From: Thiopseudomonas alkaliphila
GTDB taxonomy: Bacteria > Pseudomonadota > Gammaproteobacteria > Pseudomonadales > Pseudomonadaceae
NCBI RefSeq assembly: GCF_001267175.1
Contig: NZ_CP012358.1
Coordinates: 660,501 to 724,500 of the forward strand
Reading direction: 5' to 3'
Length of the DNA: 64,000 nt
The notes beneath the pieces are model-generated. The model was not told where the DNA came from and ran no database searches. It worked only from the letters and a program-made list of their open reading frames with translations. Position numbers and translations under genes: made by a program. Shown here piece by piece: positions 37,871 through 45,873 of the stretch. The stretch's first letter is position 1, and every line of letters begins with the position of its first letter.

Positions 37871-39653
37871 TTTCGCACAAGATAAACTGCAGTGGCGTTA
37901 TATTAAAGACTTAGCCTGGAAACAAAAAAAGTTTCTTGTGTTAGCGAACCTACTAGCGATTTTTTCCGCACTCTGCGCGGTGCCTATTCCGTTACTCTTA
38001 CCACTTCTGGTCGACGAGGTATTGCTCGATCAACCAGCACAGGCCGTCAATCTGATGCAAAGCGTACTACCCAGCGCTTGGCAGCAGCCCATCGGCTATA
38101 TTGCTTGCATCCTGCTGACTACCTTACTACTGCGCTTAGCTGCCTTACTGTTTAACGCGGGACAAGCTAGGCTGTTTGCTCAACTGGCACAAAATATTAT
38201 TTTTGCGATTCGTCAGCGCTTACTGCAACGCCTGCAGCGAATTTCGATGGCCGAATATGAAACCCTAGGCTCAGGTACAGTCACTACCCACCTAGTGACT
38301 GATATGAACACCTTGGATCAGTTTATTGGGGAAACCCTGAGTCGCCTGCTAGTTTCAGTACTGACCTTGGCCGGCACTGCCTCAATCTTATTTTGGATGC
38401 ACTGGCAGCTAGCATTACTGATTTTAGTGTTTAACCCATTCGTGGTGTTTCTCACCATTAAATTGGGGAAAAAAGTCCGCCACCTAAAACGCTTAGAAAA
38501 TGACAGCACCGCTATCTTTACCCAGGCTTTAAGCGAGTCACTAGACGCCATTCATGAACTACGGGCGAGCAATCGCCAAGCTTACTTTTTTCAAGGACTG
38601 ACCGACAAAGCTCGCACTATTCGTGACCGCACCACCGCCTCGCAATGGCGTACCAATCTTGCCTCACGCCTGAGCGGCTTATTATTTCAGTTCGGCATCG
38701 ACATTTTTCGCGCTGCAGCCATGCTGACGGTGCTATTCTCTGACCTATCAATCGGCCAAATGCTCGCCGTTTTTAGCTATCTGTGGTTCATTATTGGCCC
38801 CGTTGAACAGCTACTTAACTTGCAATATGCCTACTACGCTGCCGATGGCGCGCTTGCACGGGTTAACCAGTTATTAGCTAAAACCGACGAGCCACAAACA
38901 CCAACTCTGCCGCTATCAATAATCAATTGGCAGCAGCCACTTATTCGCTTTGAGCAAGTCAGTTTCCAATACGCCAATCAACCACTTCTCAATAACCTTA
39001 GCTTTAGCATTAATCCTGGTGAAACCGTGGCCTTAGTCGGAGCCAGTGGCGGTGGTAAAAGCACTATTGCCCAATTACTGTTAGGCCTTTATCAACCAGA
39101 CAGTGGACGCATTACACTCAACCAGCAACCCATTGCCGCCCTTGGTTATTCGGCCATTCGCCAACACATTGCAATGGTAATGCAGCAACCAGCCCTGTTT
39201 AATAGTAGCGTGCGCGATAACTTGCTACTGGGTCGTCAAGCCACTGACAGCGACTGCTGGCAAGCACTTCGCATTGCACAATTGGCCGACACCGTAGAGC
39301 AGATGCCCGAACAACTGGATACGTTAATTGGCCGCTCTGGAATTAAGTTATCTGGCGGCCAAAAACAGCGTCTTGCCATCGCCCGAATGATTATGAGCAA
39401 TCCGCAAATGATCATTTTAGATGAGGCTACCTCTGCGGTAGATACACTTACTGAACAGGCACTGCACCAACAACTAAGTCAGTTTTTACAAGGCAAAACC
39501 ACGTTAATTATTGCCCACCGTTTAAGCGCCGTACTGCAAGCCGATCGGGTATTGGTGTTAGCTGACGGGCAAATTGTGCAGCAAGGAACCCATCAGCAAT
39601 TACTCCAACAACCAGGGCTGTATCAGCAGCTGTATGGCAGTTTGCAGCTCTAA
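37863..39653 (+). CDS. ABC exporter, fused membrane and ATPase half-transporter
   Basis: A 596-residue half-transporter expected to act as a homodimer in the inner membrane. Residues 1-310 hold a six-helix exporter domain (first helix KFLVLANLLAIFSALCAVPIPLLLPLLV). The ATPase follows with Walker A (GASGGGKST), signature (LSGGQKQRLAIARM), Walker B (MIILDEATSAVDT) and H-loop (IIAHRLSA). It starts inside the end of the DsbA-family gene. The substrate cannot be read; it is not MsbA by context. No substrate-binding protein is nearby, which agrees with an exporter. Confidence 0.9.
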   Translation: MPNFAQDKLQWRYIKDLAWKQKKFLVLANLLAIFSALCAVPIPLLLPLLVDEVLLDQPAQAVNLMQSVLPSAWQQPIGYIACILLTTLLLRLAALLFNAGQARLFAQLAQNIIFAIRQRLLQRLQRISMAEYETLGSGTVTTHLVTDMNTLDQFIGETLSRLLVSVLTLAGTASILFWMHWQLALLILVFNPFVVFLTIKLGKKVRHLKRLENDSTAIFTQALSESLDAIHELRASNRQAYFFQGLTDKARTIRDRTTASQWRTNLASRLSGLLFQFGIDIFRAAAMLTVLFSDLSIGQMLAVFSYLWFIIGPVEQLLNLQYAYYAADGALARVNQLLAKTDEPQTPTLPLSIINWQQPLIRFEQVSFQYANQPLLNNLSFSINPGETVALVGASGGGKSTIAQLLLGLYQPDSGRITLNQQPIAALGYSAIRQHIAMVMQQPALFNSSVRDNLLLGRQATDSDCWQALRIAQLADTVEQMPEQLDTLIGRSGIKLSGGQKQRLAIARMIMSNPQMIILDEATSAVDTLTEQALHQQLSQFLQGKTTLIIAHRLSAVLQADRVLVLADGQIVQQGTHQQLLQQPGLYQQLYGSLQL

Positions 39654-39687
39654 AGCCGGCAACCTATAAAATAAATCAGCTAAAGGC

Positions 39688-39716
39688 TTGACAGCTAAGC
39701 GGCAAATCTCTATTAT
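39688..39716 (+). promoter_or_regulatory. Consensus sigma-70 promoter of the Ala-Glu tRNA cluster
   Basis: TTGACA at 39688-39693, a 17-base spacer, and TATTAT at 39711-39716. A GC-rich discriminator (CGCTCCGTCC) follows, as in stringently controlled stable-RNA promoters. The first tRNA begins 18 bases after the -10. Confidence 0.85.
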
Positions 39717-39733
39717 TCGCTCCGTCCTTAAAT

Positions 39734-39809
<76 letters not shown>

Positions 39810-39864
39810 AATTCTTAGCGTTTAGTTAAGAATTTTATAATCGAAAGATTAAGAAGGGTTTTGC

Positions 39865-39940
39865 GTCCCCTTCGTCTAGAGGCCTAGGACACCGCCCTTT
39901 CACGGCGGTAACAGGGGTTCGAACCCCCTAGGGGACGCCA
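39865..39940 (+). tRNA. tRNA-Glu(TTC), copy 1
   Basis: A 76-base tRNA with GTCCCCT acceptor paired to AGGGGAC, CCA encoded, and anticodon loop CTTTCAC, anticodon TTC. It is identical to the copy at 40095. Confidence 0.96.
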
Positions 39941-39982
39941 CATTTTTCTAGCTTTTTTATTAAAAAGTTAGTACCAGCTGTT

Positions 39983-40058
<76 letters not shown>

Positions 40059-40094
40059 ATTCTCTGATAAGCACTGCTTATCAACGAAGGTTAT

Positions 40095-40170
40095 GTCCCC
40101 TTCGTCTAGAGGCCTAGGACACCGCCCTTTCACGGCGGTAACAGGGGTTCGAACCCCCTAGGGGACGCCA
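40095..40170 (+). tRNA. tRNA-Glu(TTC), copy 2
   Basis: Same 76 bases as the first Glu gene, anticodon TTC, CCA encoded. It is the last tRNA before a terminator two bases downstream. Confidence 0.96.
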
Positions 40171-40172
40171 AT

Positions 40173-40206
40173 AAAAAAGCCAGCTTACCAAGCTGGCTTT
40201 TTTTTT
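40173..40206 (+). terminator. Rho-independent terminator of the tRNA cluster
   Basis: AAAAAAGCCAGCTT / AAGCTGGCTTTTTTTTT forms a stem of at least eight GC-containing pairs with a four-base loop and a nine-T tail, directly after the second Glu tRNA. Confidence 0.93.
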
Positions 40207-40250
40207 AACTCGACACTGTGCTTATCACGCTCACGTACGCAGGCCTTTTG

Positions 40251-41027
40251 ATGTTTCCACTTGAACTCGCCATTGATCCTAGCATTATCCTCGCTTTAGC
40301 TGCGGTCGCTTTTATTGCCGGCTTTATTGATGCCATTGCTGGCGGCGGCGGACTCCTCACCATTCCAGCCTTACTAATGGCAGGCCTACCCCCACACTTG
40401 GTATTAGGTACCAATAAGCTCAGTGCCACCTTTGGCTCTGCTACGGCAGCCCTGACCTTTTACCGTCGCAAACTCTTTAAGCCGGCCAAATGGCGCACCG
40501 GCCTACTCTTTACCTTTATTGGTGCAATTACTGGCGCAGTCATCGCTCAATACATGCCTGCCAGCTGGCTCAATCAAATGCTGCCGATCATTGTCTTTAG
40601 CTGTGGTTTGTATTTATTGTTTAATCCCACTCCGCCCATTATGGATAATGATGAGATTGAAATTAAAAAAGGCCGCCAAGCTCCGCAAGGCTTTACTCTA
40701 GGCTTTTATGATGGCGTAGCAGGACCTGGCACCGGCGCATTCTGGACCGTGAGCACCTTAATGCTCTATCCGATTGATTTATTACGTGCCAGCGGCGTTG
40801 CGCGCAGCATGAACTTTATTAGTAACATTACCGCGCTGACGATTTTTATTTTAGCCGGTCAGGTAGCCTGGGTATTAGGCATTAGCATGGGATTAGCGAT
40901 GATGGGGGGCGCGATTTTAGGCGCCAAAGCGGCGATTCGCGGCGGCAACAAATTAATCCGCCCAGTGTTTATTTTAGTCGTATTAGCCCTTACTGCGCGC
41001 TTAGCGTGGCAACACTGGGTTAGCTGA
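40251..41027 (+). CDS. TSUP-family permease (YfcA/TauE-SafE type)
   Basis: A 258-residue inner-membrane protein of the sulfite exporter/TSUP family, with about eight hydrophobic helices in two repeats. The family motifs are visible: AFIAGFIDAIAGGGGLLTIPALLMAGLPPHLVLGTNKLSATFGS near the N-terminus and GFYDGVAGPGTGAFW in the second half. Substrates of YfcA-type members are uncertain (sulfur-containing or organic anions). I start at ATG 40251; a GTG at 40218 would add 11 residues. Its end overlaps nudC on the other strand. Confidence 0.88.
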   Translation: MFPLELAIDPSIILALAAVAFIAGFIDAIAGGGGLLTIPALLMAGLPPHLVLGTNKLSATFGSATAALTFYRRKLFKPAKWRTGLLFTFIGAITGAVIAQYMPASWLNQMLPIIVFSCGLYLLFNPTPPIMDNDEIEIKKGRQAPQGFTLGFYDGVAGPGTGAFWTVSTLMLYPIDLLRASGVARSMNFISNITALTIFILAGQVAWVLGISMGLAMMGGAILGAKAAIRGGNKLIRPVFILVVLALTARLAWQHWVS

Positions 41028-41861
41028 GCCCTGACCTTGGCGCTCCTCAAGGTAACTATCAATCAGATAACGACTGATAGTACCTTTATCGGGGAGTATT
41101 GGCAGCTGATCTAAGCTAAACCACTCGGCGCTGCGCAACTCATCTTGCTGAATGACAATGTCGCCAGCAACATAATCGGCAATAAATCCAAGCATCAGCG
41201 AATGCGGAAATGGCCAGTTCTGACTCGTTACATAACGTATATTAGCAATCTCTAATTGCACTTCTTCATACACTTCACGCGCCACGCAGTGCTCGATTGT
41301 TTCCGCCGGTTCAGCAAAGCCTGCCAGCACACTGTACATGGCACTTTTAAAACGTTGCCCCTGAGCCAACAGCAGTTGATCACCCTTAGTCACCAACACA
41401 ATCATGCTGGGAGAAATCCGCGGATATTGCTGCAACTGACAGACAGGACACTGCATCAAGCGTTGCTCTGGCATCTGCCGCATAGGCTCTGCACAGCGTC
41501 CACAATACTGATGATCATTCAGCCAAGTACCAATCTGGCTTGCATAAGATAGCATCTGATAAAAATCAGGCGGATACAGATCAATATAATCTCGCACACT
41601 GACCCAGTCCGCCTGCCGCTTTTCTAACTCACCAGAGATCGGCCACTGCTTAAGTTGCAGCAAGTAGATCGCCTCACCCTTCAACCAACCTAGAGGCTGA
41701 AAAGGCAACGCCAATGCTTGCAGCCATTGAGTCTCAGCATACGAATGCAAAAGACCTTCCCCAAAAGATAAAAATCGCATCCTAAAGTGAATTAGGACAC
41801 GCTTATCTAACTGCTCTATTGAGGGGAACCCATTCACCCAAGGTAAATTAATTATACTCAT
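41001..41861 (-). CDS. nudC: NAD(P)H/NAD+ diphosphatase NudC
   Basis: NudC cleaves NADH to NMNH and AMP and can remove NAD caps from RNA. The 286-residue product has an N-terminal domain, a zinc ribbon (CGRC...CPVC near residues 120-140) and a Nudix box (GFAEPAETIEHCVAREVYEEV) followed by the NudC marker SQNWPFPHSLMLGF. The convergent overlap of 27 bases with the TSUP permease is real in both frames. Confidence 0.94.
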   Translation of the reverse strand: MSIINLPWVNGFPSIEQLDKRVLIHFRMRFLSFGEGLLHSYAETQWLQALALPFQPLGWLKGEAIYLLQLKQWPISGELEKRQADWVSVRDYIDLYPPDFYQMLSYASQIGTWLNDHQYCGRCAEPMRQMPEQRLMQCPVCQLQQYPRISPSMIVLVTKGDQLLLAQGQRFKSAMYSVLAGFAEPAETIEHCVAREVYEEVQLEIANIRYVTSQNWPFPHSLMLGFIADYVAGDIVIQQDELRSAEWFSLDQLPILPDKGTISRYLIDSYLEERQGQGSANPVLPR

Positions 41862-42160
41862 ATAGTTGACATCCTATCCCCCCTAAAGGGTTTGGACTTC
41901 TAGATAGCCATGCCTGACCGCGAGAGTGTTTCGCCCCGCATTAACATCGCAGTCGTGAGCGGCACCACCCTCACTGCACATCCATTCTCTTATTCGCAAA
42001 CCTGCGATACCTTTTGGCCTCGATTCGTGCAAGCTACCGCCACTCGAAAAGGCTTGAGTGGTCTTAAAATAGGTGGACACTGTGTTTTTGAACCCCATCC
42101 TTACCTGGCTTTTGCTTACAGTGCTCAGACAATACATTAAGAGCAGTAGACAAAATTCCA
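41862..42160 (-). pseudogene. TnpB (IS200/IS605-type) C-terminal relic
   Basis: The minus strand encodes the end of a TnpB RNA-guided nuclease: FSSGGSLHESRPKGIAGLRIREWMCSEGGAAHDCDVNAGRNTLAVRHG. The last RuvC Asp (the D of CDVNAGRN, family HDRDVNAARN) is retained. Three of the four zinc-finger cysteines are lost (CSSCG became FSSGG, CSECG became CSEGG). The rest of TnpB is absent. At 41866-41895 a degraded form of the element's right end (TTGACATCCT, then a CCCCCCTAAAGGG hairpin) can be recognised, like the right end near 53000. This relic therefore descends from a different but related element. Confidence 0.78.
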
Positions 42161-42283
42161 CCAAGGTTGCAAAAGCCATCCTCCCACTAAAAGCACGAGG
42201 TCTTACGTGATTTTGATAATATGAGCTGCAACCTACATCTGGAACAAATATTTTCGAAACTCATGCGTTATTCAAGCACGTAA

Positions 42284-43096
42284 TCAGTCTTTAAACTCAG
42301 GCTGTTGTTTCATCATTTGCGCTGCCATTGCTTGCTTTAAATCATCGGCTTGCAACATGGCTGCATTCCAGGTCGCAATATAATTTAAACCATCGGCTAC
42401 CGAGTGATCACGGGCATAGCGAATCATTTCTTTGGTGCCTTCAATGGCAATCGGCGACTTGCTAGCAATGGTCGCTGCCAGCGCCAGCACTTGTTCAAGC
42501 AGTGTGGCGTGATCTGGGTACACCTGATTCACTAAGCCAATTTGCTTGGCTTCCGTGGCATCAAAATCACGGGCAGTATAGGCCAGTTCACGCATGACAC
42601 CATCACCAATAATATGCGGTAGACGCTGCAAGGTTCCCACATCTGCCGCCATTCCGATGTCGACTTCTTTAATTGAAAATACTGCATCCGCTGCGCAATA
42701 ACGCATATCACAAGCGGCAATTAAATCCACCGCACCACCAATGCAATAACCGTGGATTGCAGCTAGCACCGGTTTACTGCAATTTTCAACTGCACTTAAC
42801 GAGCTTTGCAAGTCTTGAATGGTGGCACGCAATAAGCGCGCATTGCGCCCCGCATCTTTTGCAAATTTAGCAGCAAAGCCTGCAAACATTTGCAAATCAA
42901 TACCGGCGGAAAAATGCTTACCCTCTCCAGATATCACCACAGCACGCACTTCTGGAGTTTCAGCTATCCAGGCAAAAATTTGCTTAATTTCCGTCCAAAA
43001 TGCCTGATTCATCGCATTCAGTTTTTCTGGGCGATTTAATTGAACATGTGCCACTTTATGCGCGAGCGAAAGTTTAAAAAACTGATAACTGTCCAT
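42284..43096 (-). CDS. Crotonase/enoyl-CoA hydratase-family protein (dienoyl-CoA isomerase-like)
   Basis: A 270-residue protein of the crotonase fold. ATG 43096 has TAGG upstream. Motifs include HVQLNRPEKLNAMNQAFW, AVVISGEGKHFSAGIDLQMFAG (oxyanion hole), AAIHGYCIGGAVDLIAACDMRYCAADAVFSIKEVDIGMAADVG and LPHIIGDG. The Glu-Val-Asp at KEVDIGMAADVGTLQRLP is the pattern of delta(3,5)-delta(2,4)-dienoyl-CoA isomerases. Substrate specificity remains inference. It stands alone. Confidence 0.86.
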   Translation of the reverse strand: MDSYQFFKLSLAHKVAHVQLNRPEKLNAMNQAFWTEIKQIFAWIAETPEVRAVVISGEGKHFSAGIDLQMFAGFAAKFAKDAGRNARLLRATIQDLQSSLSAVENCSKPVLAAIHGYCIGGAVDLIAACDMRYCAADAVFSIKEVDIGMAADVGTLQRLPHIIGDGVMRELAYTARDFDATEAKQIGLVNQVYPDHATLLEQVLALAATIASKSPIAIEGTKEMIRYARDHSVADGLNYIATWNAAMLQADDLKQAMAAQMMKQQPEFKD

Positions 43097-43309
43097 TTTT
43101 AACCTATTGTTTTTTCTAATTTTATGAGTGCGTGCAACCATTAATACAAGTGTGTAACTATAACAACCCCAAGTAAAAAGTCGATGCATAGTTTAAAGGC
43201 GACCTACTCTAGACAGTAAACCTTGGCTCCGCTCAATAAAACTCGCTATAGCACTTGATATTTTCTGTTACAAAAGAGAAAGTGCGTTAACTTTTTGGGA
43301 GGTCCACAC

Positions 43310-44812
43310 ATGTCTGCGTCATTTGCTGCCGCTTTTGGGCGTAATTTCTTAGGCCAGTCACCAAACTGGTATAAACAAACCATCCTGTTTTTCATTATTA
43401 TCAACCCGATTGTACTGGTCAGCTTTGGCCCAGTAGCCGCTGGTTGGTTATTAGTGGCAGAGTTTATCTTCACCTTAGCCATGGCGCTCAAGTGTTACCC
43501 CTTGCAGCCCGGAGGCTTATTGGTAGTAGAAGCAGTTATTTTACAGCTGGCCTCACCCGACGCCCTGTATGAAGAGCTGGTACATAACTTTCCTGTCTTA
43601 TTGTTATTGATGTTCATGGTGGCAGGCATTTACTTTCTGCAAGATTTACTCTTGGTGGCCTTCTCTAAGCTACTTTTAGGAGTTAAGTCTAAAACCACTT
43701 TAAGTGTTTTATTCTGTGCCTTATCGGCCGTACTGTCGGCCTTTCTTGATGCCTTGACTGTCACCGCGGTCATTATCAGCGTCGCCGTAGGTTTCTATGC
43801 GGTGTATCACAAGGTGGCCTCAGGAAAGAACCCACAAGATGACAGCAACTACGGCTCAGACACTGAAGTAATTGAACTACACCGCGAGCATCTTGAAGAG
43901 TTTCGCGCATTTTTACGCAGTTTACTGATGCACGGTGCTGTTGGTACCGCGCTAGGTGGGGTATCAACTATTGTTGGTGAGCCGCAAAACCTACTCATCG
44001 GTAAAGAGATGGGCTGGAACTTCGCCGAGTTCTTTCAGCATATGATGCCGGTATCGATTCCTGTATTTTTTGCCGGTATTGCCACCTGCGTTCTACTCGA
44101 AAAAACCCACTGGTTTGGCTATGGCGCGCAATTGCCTGCCCCAGTACGCAAGGTGCTAGCTGATTTTGAGCGCACCCAGGCCGAACGCCGTAGTGCCAGT
44201 CAAATTGCAGCGCTTTGGGTGCAAGGTATTGCCGCAGTTATTTTAATGCTAGGCTTAGCCTTTCACGTTGCTGAAGTCGGTTTAATTGGTCTGCTGGTCA
44301 TCGTGTTAGTCACTTCTCTTACTGGGGTGACTGATGAGCATCAAATTGGCCGTGCATTCCAAGATGCCATGCCCTTTACTGCTTTATTAGTAGTTTTTTT
44401 TGCAGTAGTGGCTGTTATTCAAGAACAAGCCTTGTTCGCTCCGTTAATTGACTGGGTACTCACTATGCCAACCGAACAGCAACCCAGCATGCTGTATATT
44501 GCCAACGGTTTACTGTCAGCAATCAGTGATAACGTATTCGTTGCCACCATTTATATTGGTGAGGTTAAAAAGGCCTTCGATGCGGGAAGCATGACTCGCG
44601 AGCACTTTGACCTACTGGCGATTGCGATTAATACCGGAACCAACTTGCCCAGCGTAGCTACACCGAATGGGCAAGCGGCGTTTTTATTCTTACTTACCAG
44701 TGCCATCTCACCGCTGATTCGCCTCTCTTATGGGCGCATGGTGTGGATGGCATTACCCTACACCATTGTCATGGGTACCTTAGGTTGGTGGGCAGTTAGC
44801 CATTGGGCCTAG
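43310..44812 (+). CDS. nhaB: Na+/H+ antiporter NhaB
   Basis: NhaB expels sodium in exchange for protons across the inner membrane. From ATG 43310 (GGGAGGT seven bases upstream) the product has 500 residues and 12 or so hydrophobic segments. It starts [22 protein letters not shown] and contains [39 protein letters not shown] and a [21 protein letters not shown] block, all standard NhaB markers. A strong terminator follows. Confidence 0.95.
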   Translation: MSASFAAAFGRNFLGQSPNWYKQTILFFIIINPIVLVSFGPVAAGWLLVAEFIFTLAMALKCYPLQPGGLLVVEAVILQLASPDALYEELVHNFPVLLLLMFMVAGIYFLQDLLLVAFSKLLLGVKSKTTLSVLFCALSAVLSAFLDALTVTAVIISVAVGFYAVYHKVASGKNPQDDSNYGSDTEVIELHREHLEEFRAFLRSLLMHGAVGTALGGVSTIVGEPQNLLIGKEMGWNFAEFFQHMMPVSIPVFFAGIATCVLLEKTHWFGYGAQLPAPVRKVLADFERTQAERRSASQIAALWVQGIAAVILMLGLAFHVAEVGLIGLLVIVLVTSLTGVTDEHQIGRAFQDAMPFTALLVVFFAVVAVIQEQALFAPLIDWVLTMPTEQQPSMLYIANGLLSAISDNVFVATIYIGEVKKAFDAGSMTREHFDLLAIAINTGTNLPSVATPNGQAAFLFLLTSAISPLIRLSYGRMVWMALPYTIVMGTLGWWAVSHWA

Positions 44813-44828
44813 CAGCTTAAGCCATCTA

Positions 44829-44855
44829 AAACCCGGCCTAGCGCCGGGTTTTTAT
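44829..44855 (+). terminator. nhaB terminator
   Basis: AACCCGGC / GCCGGGTTTTTAT forms a stem of eight pairs and loop CTAGC with a T-run on the plus strand, just after nhaB. Confidence 0.88.
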
Positions 44856-44862
44856 TTGACCG

Positions 44863-44903
44863 AAAAAAACTGGAGCCAACAACAGATGCTGACTCCAGTT
44901 TTT
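44863..44903 (-). terminator. Terminator of the amine oxidase/cytochrome/RidA operon
   Basis: AAAAACTGGAGTC and its complement GACTCCAGTTTTT (imperfect at the loop side) form a stem with a T-run on the minus strand, 25 bases past the RidA stop. Confidence 0.82.
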
Positions 44904-44927
44904 AATGGCAAGTTAGTAACCGTTAAG

Positions 44928-45419
44928 TTACGGACGCACCGCCGAGACCTCAATCTCAATCAGCCAACCTGGATTGGCTAAAGCTGCCACTTCTACTGCT
45001 GAACGCACCGGTAACTTAGGCTGAGCTTCAGTGCCAAAGAACTGAGTGTAACCTTTCATAAAGCCAGAAAAATCCACCTTGCCTTCCTCAGCGACTAAAA
45101 ACACCTGCATCCGGTACACATCACTCATACTCAAGTTTAAGCTTTTGAGGTTGTTCTCAATCGCCTTAAGCACCGAGACTGTTTGTTCTTCCATCGAACC
45201 ATAGGCTGCTAAAGAGGCTGCATCGGCTTTCGCATTAATCAACGTAGGCACTTGCCCACTTAAATGGACTAAGGTTTTATTAGCTGGTACTTCTACCGCT
45301 AACGAAATTGGAAAATCTGAGTCAGGCAACTTGTGACGAATCACCTCACCTTCAGCGGCATGCACCATGGAAGCTCCCATAATTGTTGCCAAGGCAACGC
45401 TAGCTATCTGTTTTTTCAT
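44928..45419 (-). CDS. Exported RidA-family deaminase
   Basis: RidA proteins hydrolyse reactive enamine/imine intermediates and release ammonia. The 163-residue product has a Sec signal peptide (MKKQIASVALATIMGASMVHA), unusual since most RidA proteins are cytoplasmic. A full RidA domain follows with the substrate-binding Arg in PVRSAVEVAALANPGWLIEIEV. It is the third gene behind the amine oxidase and a cytochrome c, so the imine formed by that oxidase is its likely substrate (inference). Confidence 0.88.
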   Translation of the reverse strand: MKKQIASVALATIMGASMVHAAEGEVIRHKLPDSDFPISLAVEVPANKTLVHLSGQVPTLINAKADAASLAAYGSMEEQTVSVLKAIENNLKSLNLSMSDVYRMQVFLVAEEGKVDFSGFMKGYTQFFGTEAQPKLPVRSAVEVAALANPGWLIEIEVSAVRP

Positions 45420-45453
45420 TATCGTTTCCTTTAATTAATCACGTAGTATGGAC

Positions 45454-45858
45454 CTAGCGGCCACTTAAGGCTTTTACATCATCCATTGTGGCTTGGGTTG
45501 GAAAACTATTACCTAGCTTATCACTACGAATATAGTTCACTACTTCTAGGATCTGCTCATCGCTTAAGTATTCCTTAAAGCTTGGCATGCCACCTAAACC
45601 GTTTAATAAGACAAAAATTGGGTAGGCCGGTGCCGTTAATGAAGGGTTACCCGCTAGTGCCGGATAAAAACCAGCCCCAGTGTTAGCTCCCTTACCTTGC
45701 TCCATGTGACAACCCTGACAGATACTATTAAAAATATCCTCACCACTTCTTTGCTCAAAGTTTCCACTTTCTGAAACTGTTGGGGTACCTGCCATTGCAG
45801 CCATCGAAAAAACTGAACTCAAGCTAAAGGTGAGCGCTAAACTAACAAACTTTTTCAT
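45454..45858 (-). CDS. Periplasmic mono-heme c-type cytochrome
   Basis: A 134-residue exported cytochrome from ATG 45858 (GGGAG upstream). Signal peptide is followed by SGEDIFNSICQGCHMEQGKG, the heme site CQGCH, and a downstream Met ligand candidate in LNGLGGMPSFKEYLSDEQILEVVNYIRS. The class I pattern is clear. The TTG in-frame extension upstream is not supported. It starts 15 bases after the amine oxidase stop. I infer that it accepts electrons from that flavoenzyme. Confidence 0.9.
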   Translation of the reverse strand: MKKFVSLALTFSLSSVFSMAAMAGTPTVSESGNFEQRSGEDIFNSICQGCHMEQGKGANTGAGFYPALAGNPSLTAPAYPIFVLLNGLGGMPSFKEYLSDEQILEVVNYIRSDKLGNSFPTQATMDDVKALSGR

Positions 45859-45873
45859 TCTGAAGGCTCCCAA

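Noticed and set aside
41910..42140. Plus-strand 76-codon frame
   Set aside because: It is the reverse of the TnpB relic, and the minus-strand frame carries the recognisable motifs.
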